NCBI GenBank assembly: GCA_007116765.1
Contig: SKHV01000461.1
Span: 1 to 6,646, forward strand
DNA: 6,646 bases
Source of the DNA: Prolixibacteraceae bacterium
GTDB lineage: Bacteria > Bacteroidota > Bacteroidia > Bacteroidales > Prolixibacteraceae
Direction of reading: 5' to 3'
The notes beneath the pieces were generated by a model. The model saw only the letters and a list, made by a program, of their open reading frames with translations, was not told the origin of the DNA and searched no databases. This document shows positions 6,593-6,646 of the stretch, piece by piece. Position 1 is the stretch's first letter, and every line of letters starts with the position of its first letter. The position numbers and the translations under genes are program-made.

Positions 6593-6632
6593 CAAAAAAA
6601 AACAAACAAAGGGAATAATATCAATTGAAGAC

Positions 6633-6646
6633 ATGGAATTTTATAC
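6633..6646 (+). CDS. Possible start of a truncated downstream gene
   Basis: An ATG at 6633 opens a frame reading MEFY before the window ends. It lies about 34 nt after the start expected from the TACATTTG element, a normal leader for this phylum. GAAG just upstream (6627-6630) is at most a weak ribosome-binding signal. Four codons are too few to identify a product, and the ATG may not be a real start. Confidence 0.3.

Overview
The window looks like ordinary chromosome from a member of the Bacteroidota, probably Bacteroidales/Marinilabiliales-like. The evidence is AT-rich intergenic DNA, Bacteroidota-type promoter motifs (TTG, about 19-21 bp, TAnnTTTG), few Shine-Dalgarno sequences, a GIN-domain (DUF2807) lipoprotein, a long-tailed S41 protease, and a dispersed-type repeat resembling GGCCACTAAGACACAAA. 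The placement is inferred from these traits; no database search was possible.

Layout. Positions 1-87 hold a well-formed promoter for a DUF819 multi-pass membrane protein (88-1350, +). It converges, with only 3 bp between stop codons, on an HdeD/DUF308 six-helix membrane protein (1354-1947, -). A 149-bp divergent intergenic region separates the HdeD gene from a secreted or membrane-anchored S41/CtpA-type protease (2097-3791, +). After 78 bp comes a small DUF2807 lipoprotein (3870-4589, +) with a strikingly regular serine-rich beta-solenoid. The 190 bp between it and the convergent glutaminyl-tRNA synthetase gene glnS (4780-6483, -) is almost filled by a nested inverted-repeat element (4592-4764) with 19/21-matching outer arms and a perfect 20-bp palindrome at its centre. 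Beyond glnS is a divergent, A-tract-rich promoter region (6484-6632), and what may be the first codons of another gene at the right edge.

Function together. The five complete genes do not form an obvious pathway. Four encode envelope proteins (two inner-membrane proteins, one periplasmic or anchored protease, one lipoprotein) and one encodes a core translation enzyme. Only the protease and lipoprotein genes share a strand and close spacing, so only they could be co-transcribed. I see no RNA genes, CRISPR array, phage genes, transposase or defence system. The most interesting items are the inverted-repeat element and the repeat architecture of the DUF2807 lipoprotein. I found no convincing undescribed multi-gene system.
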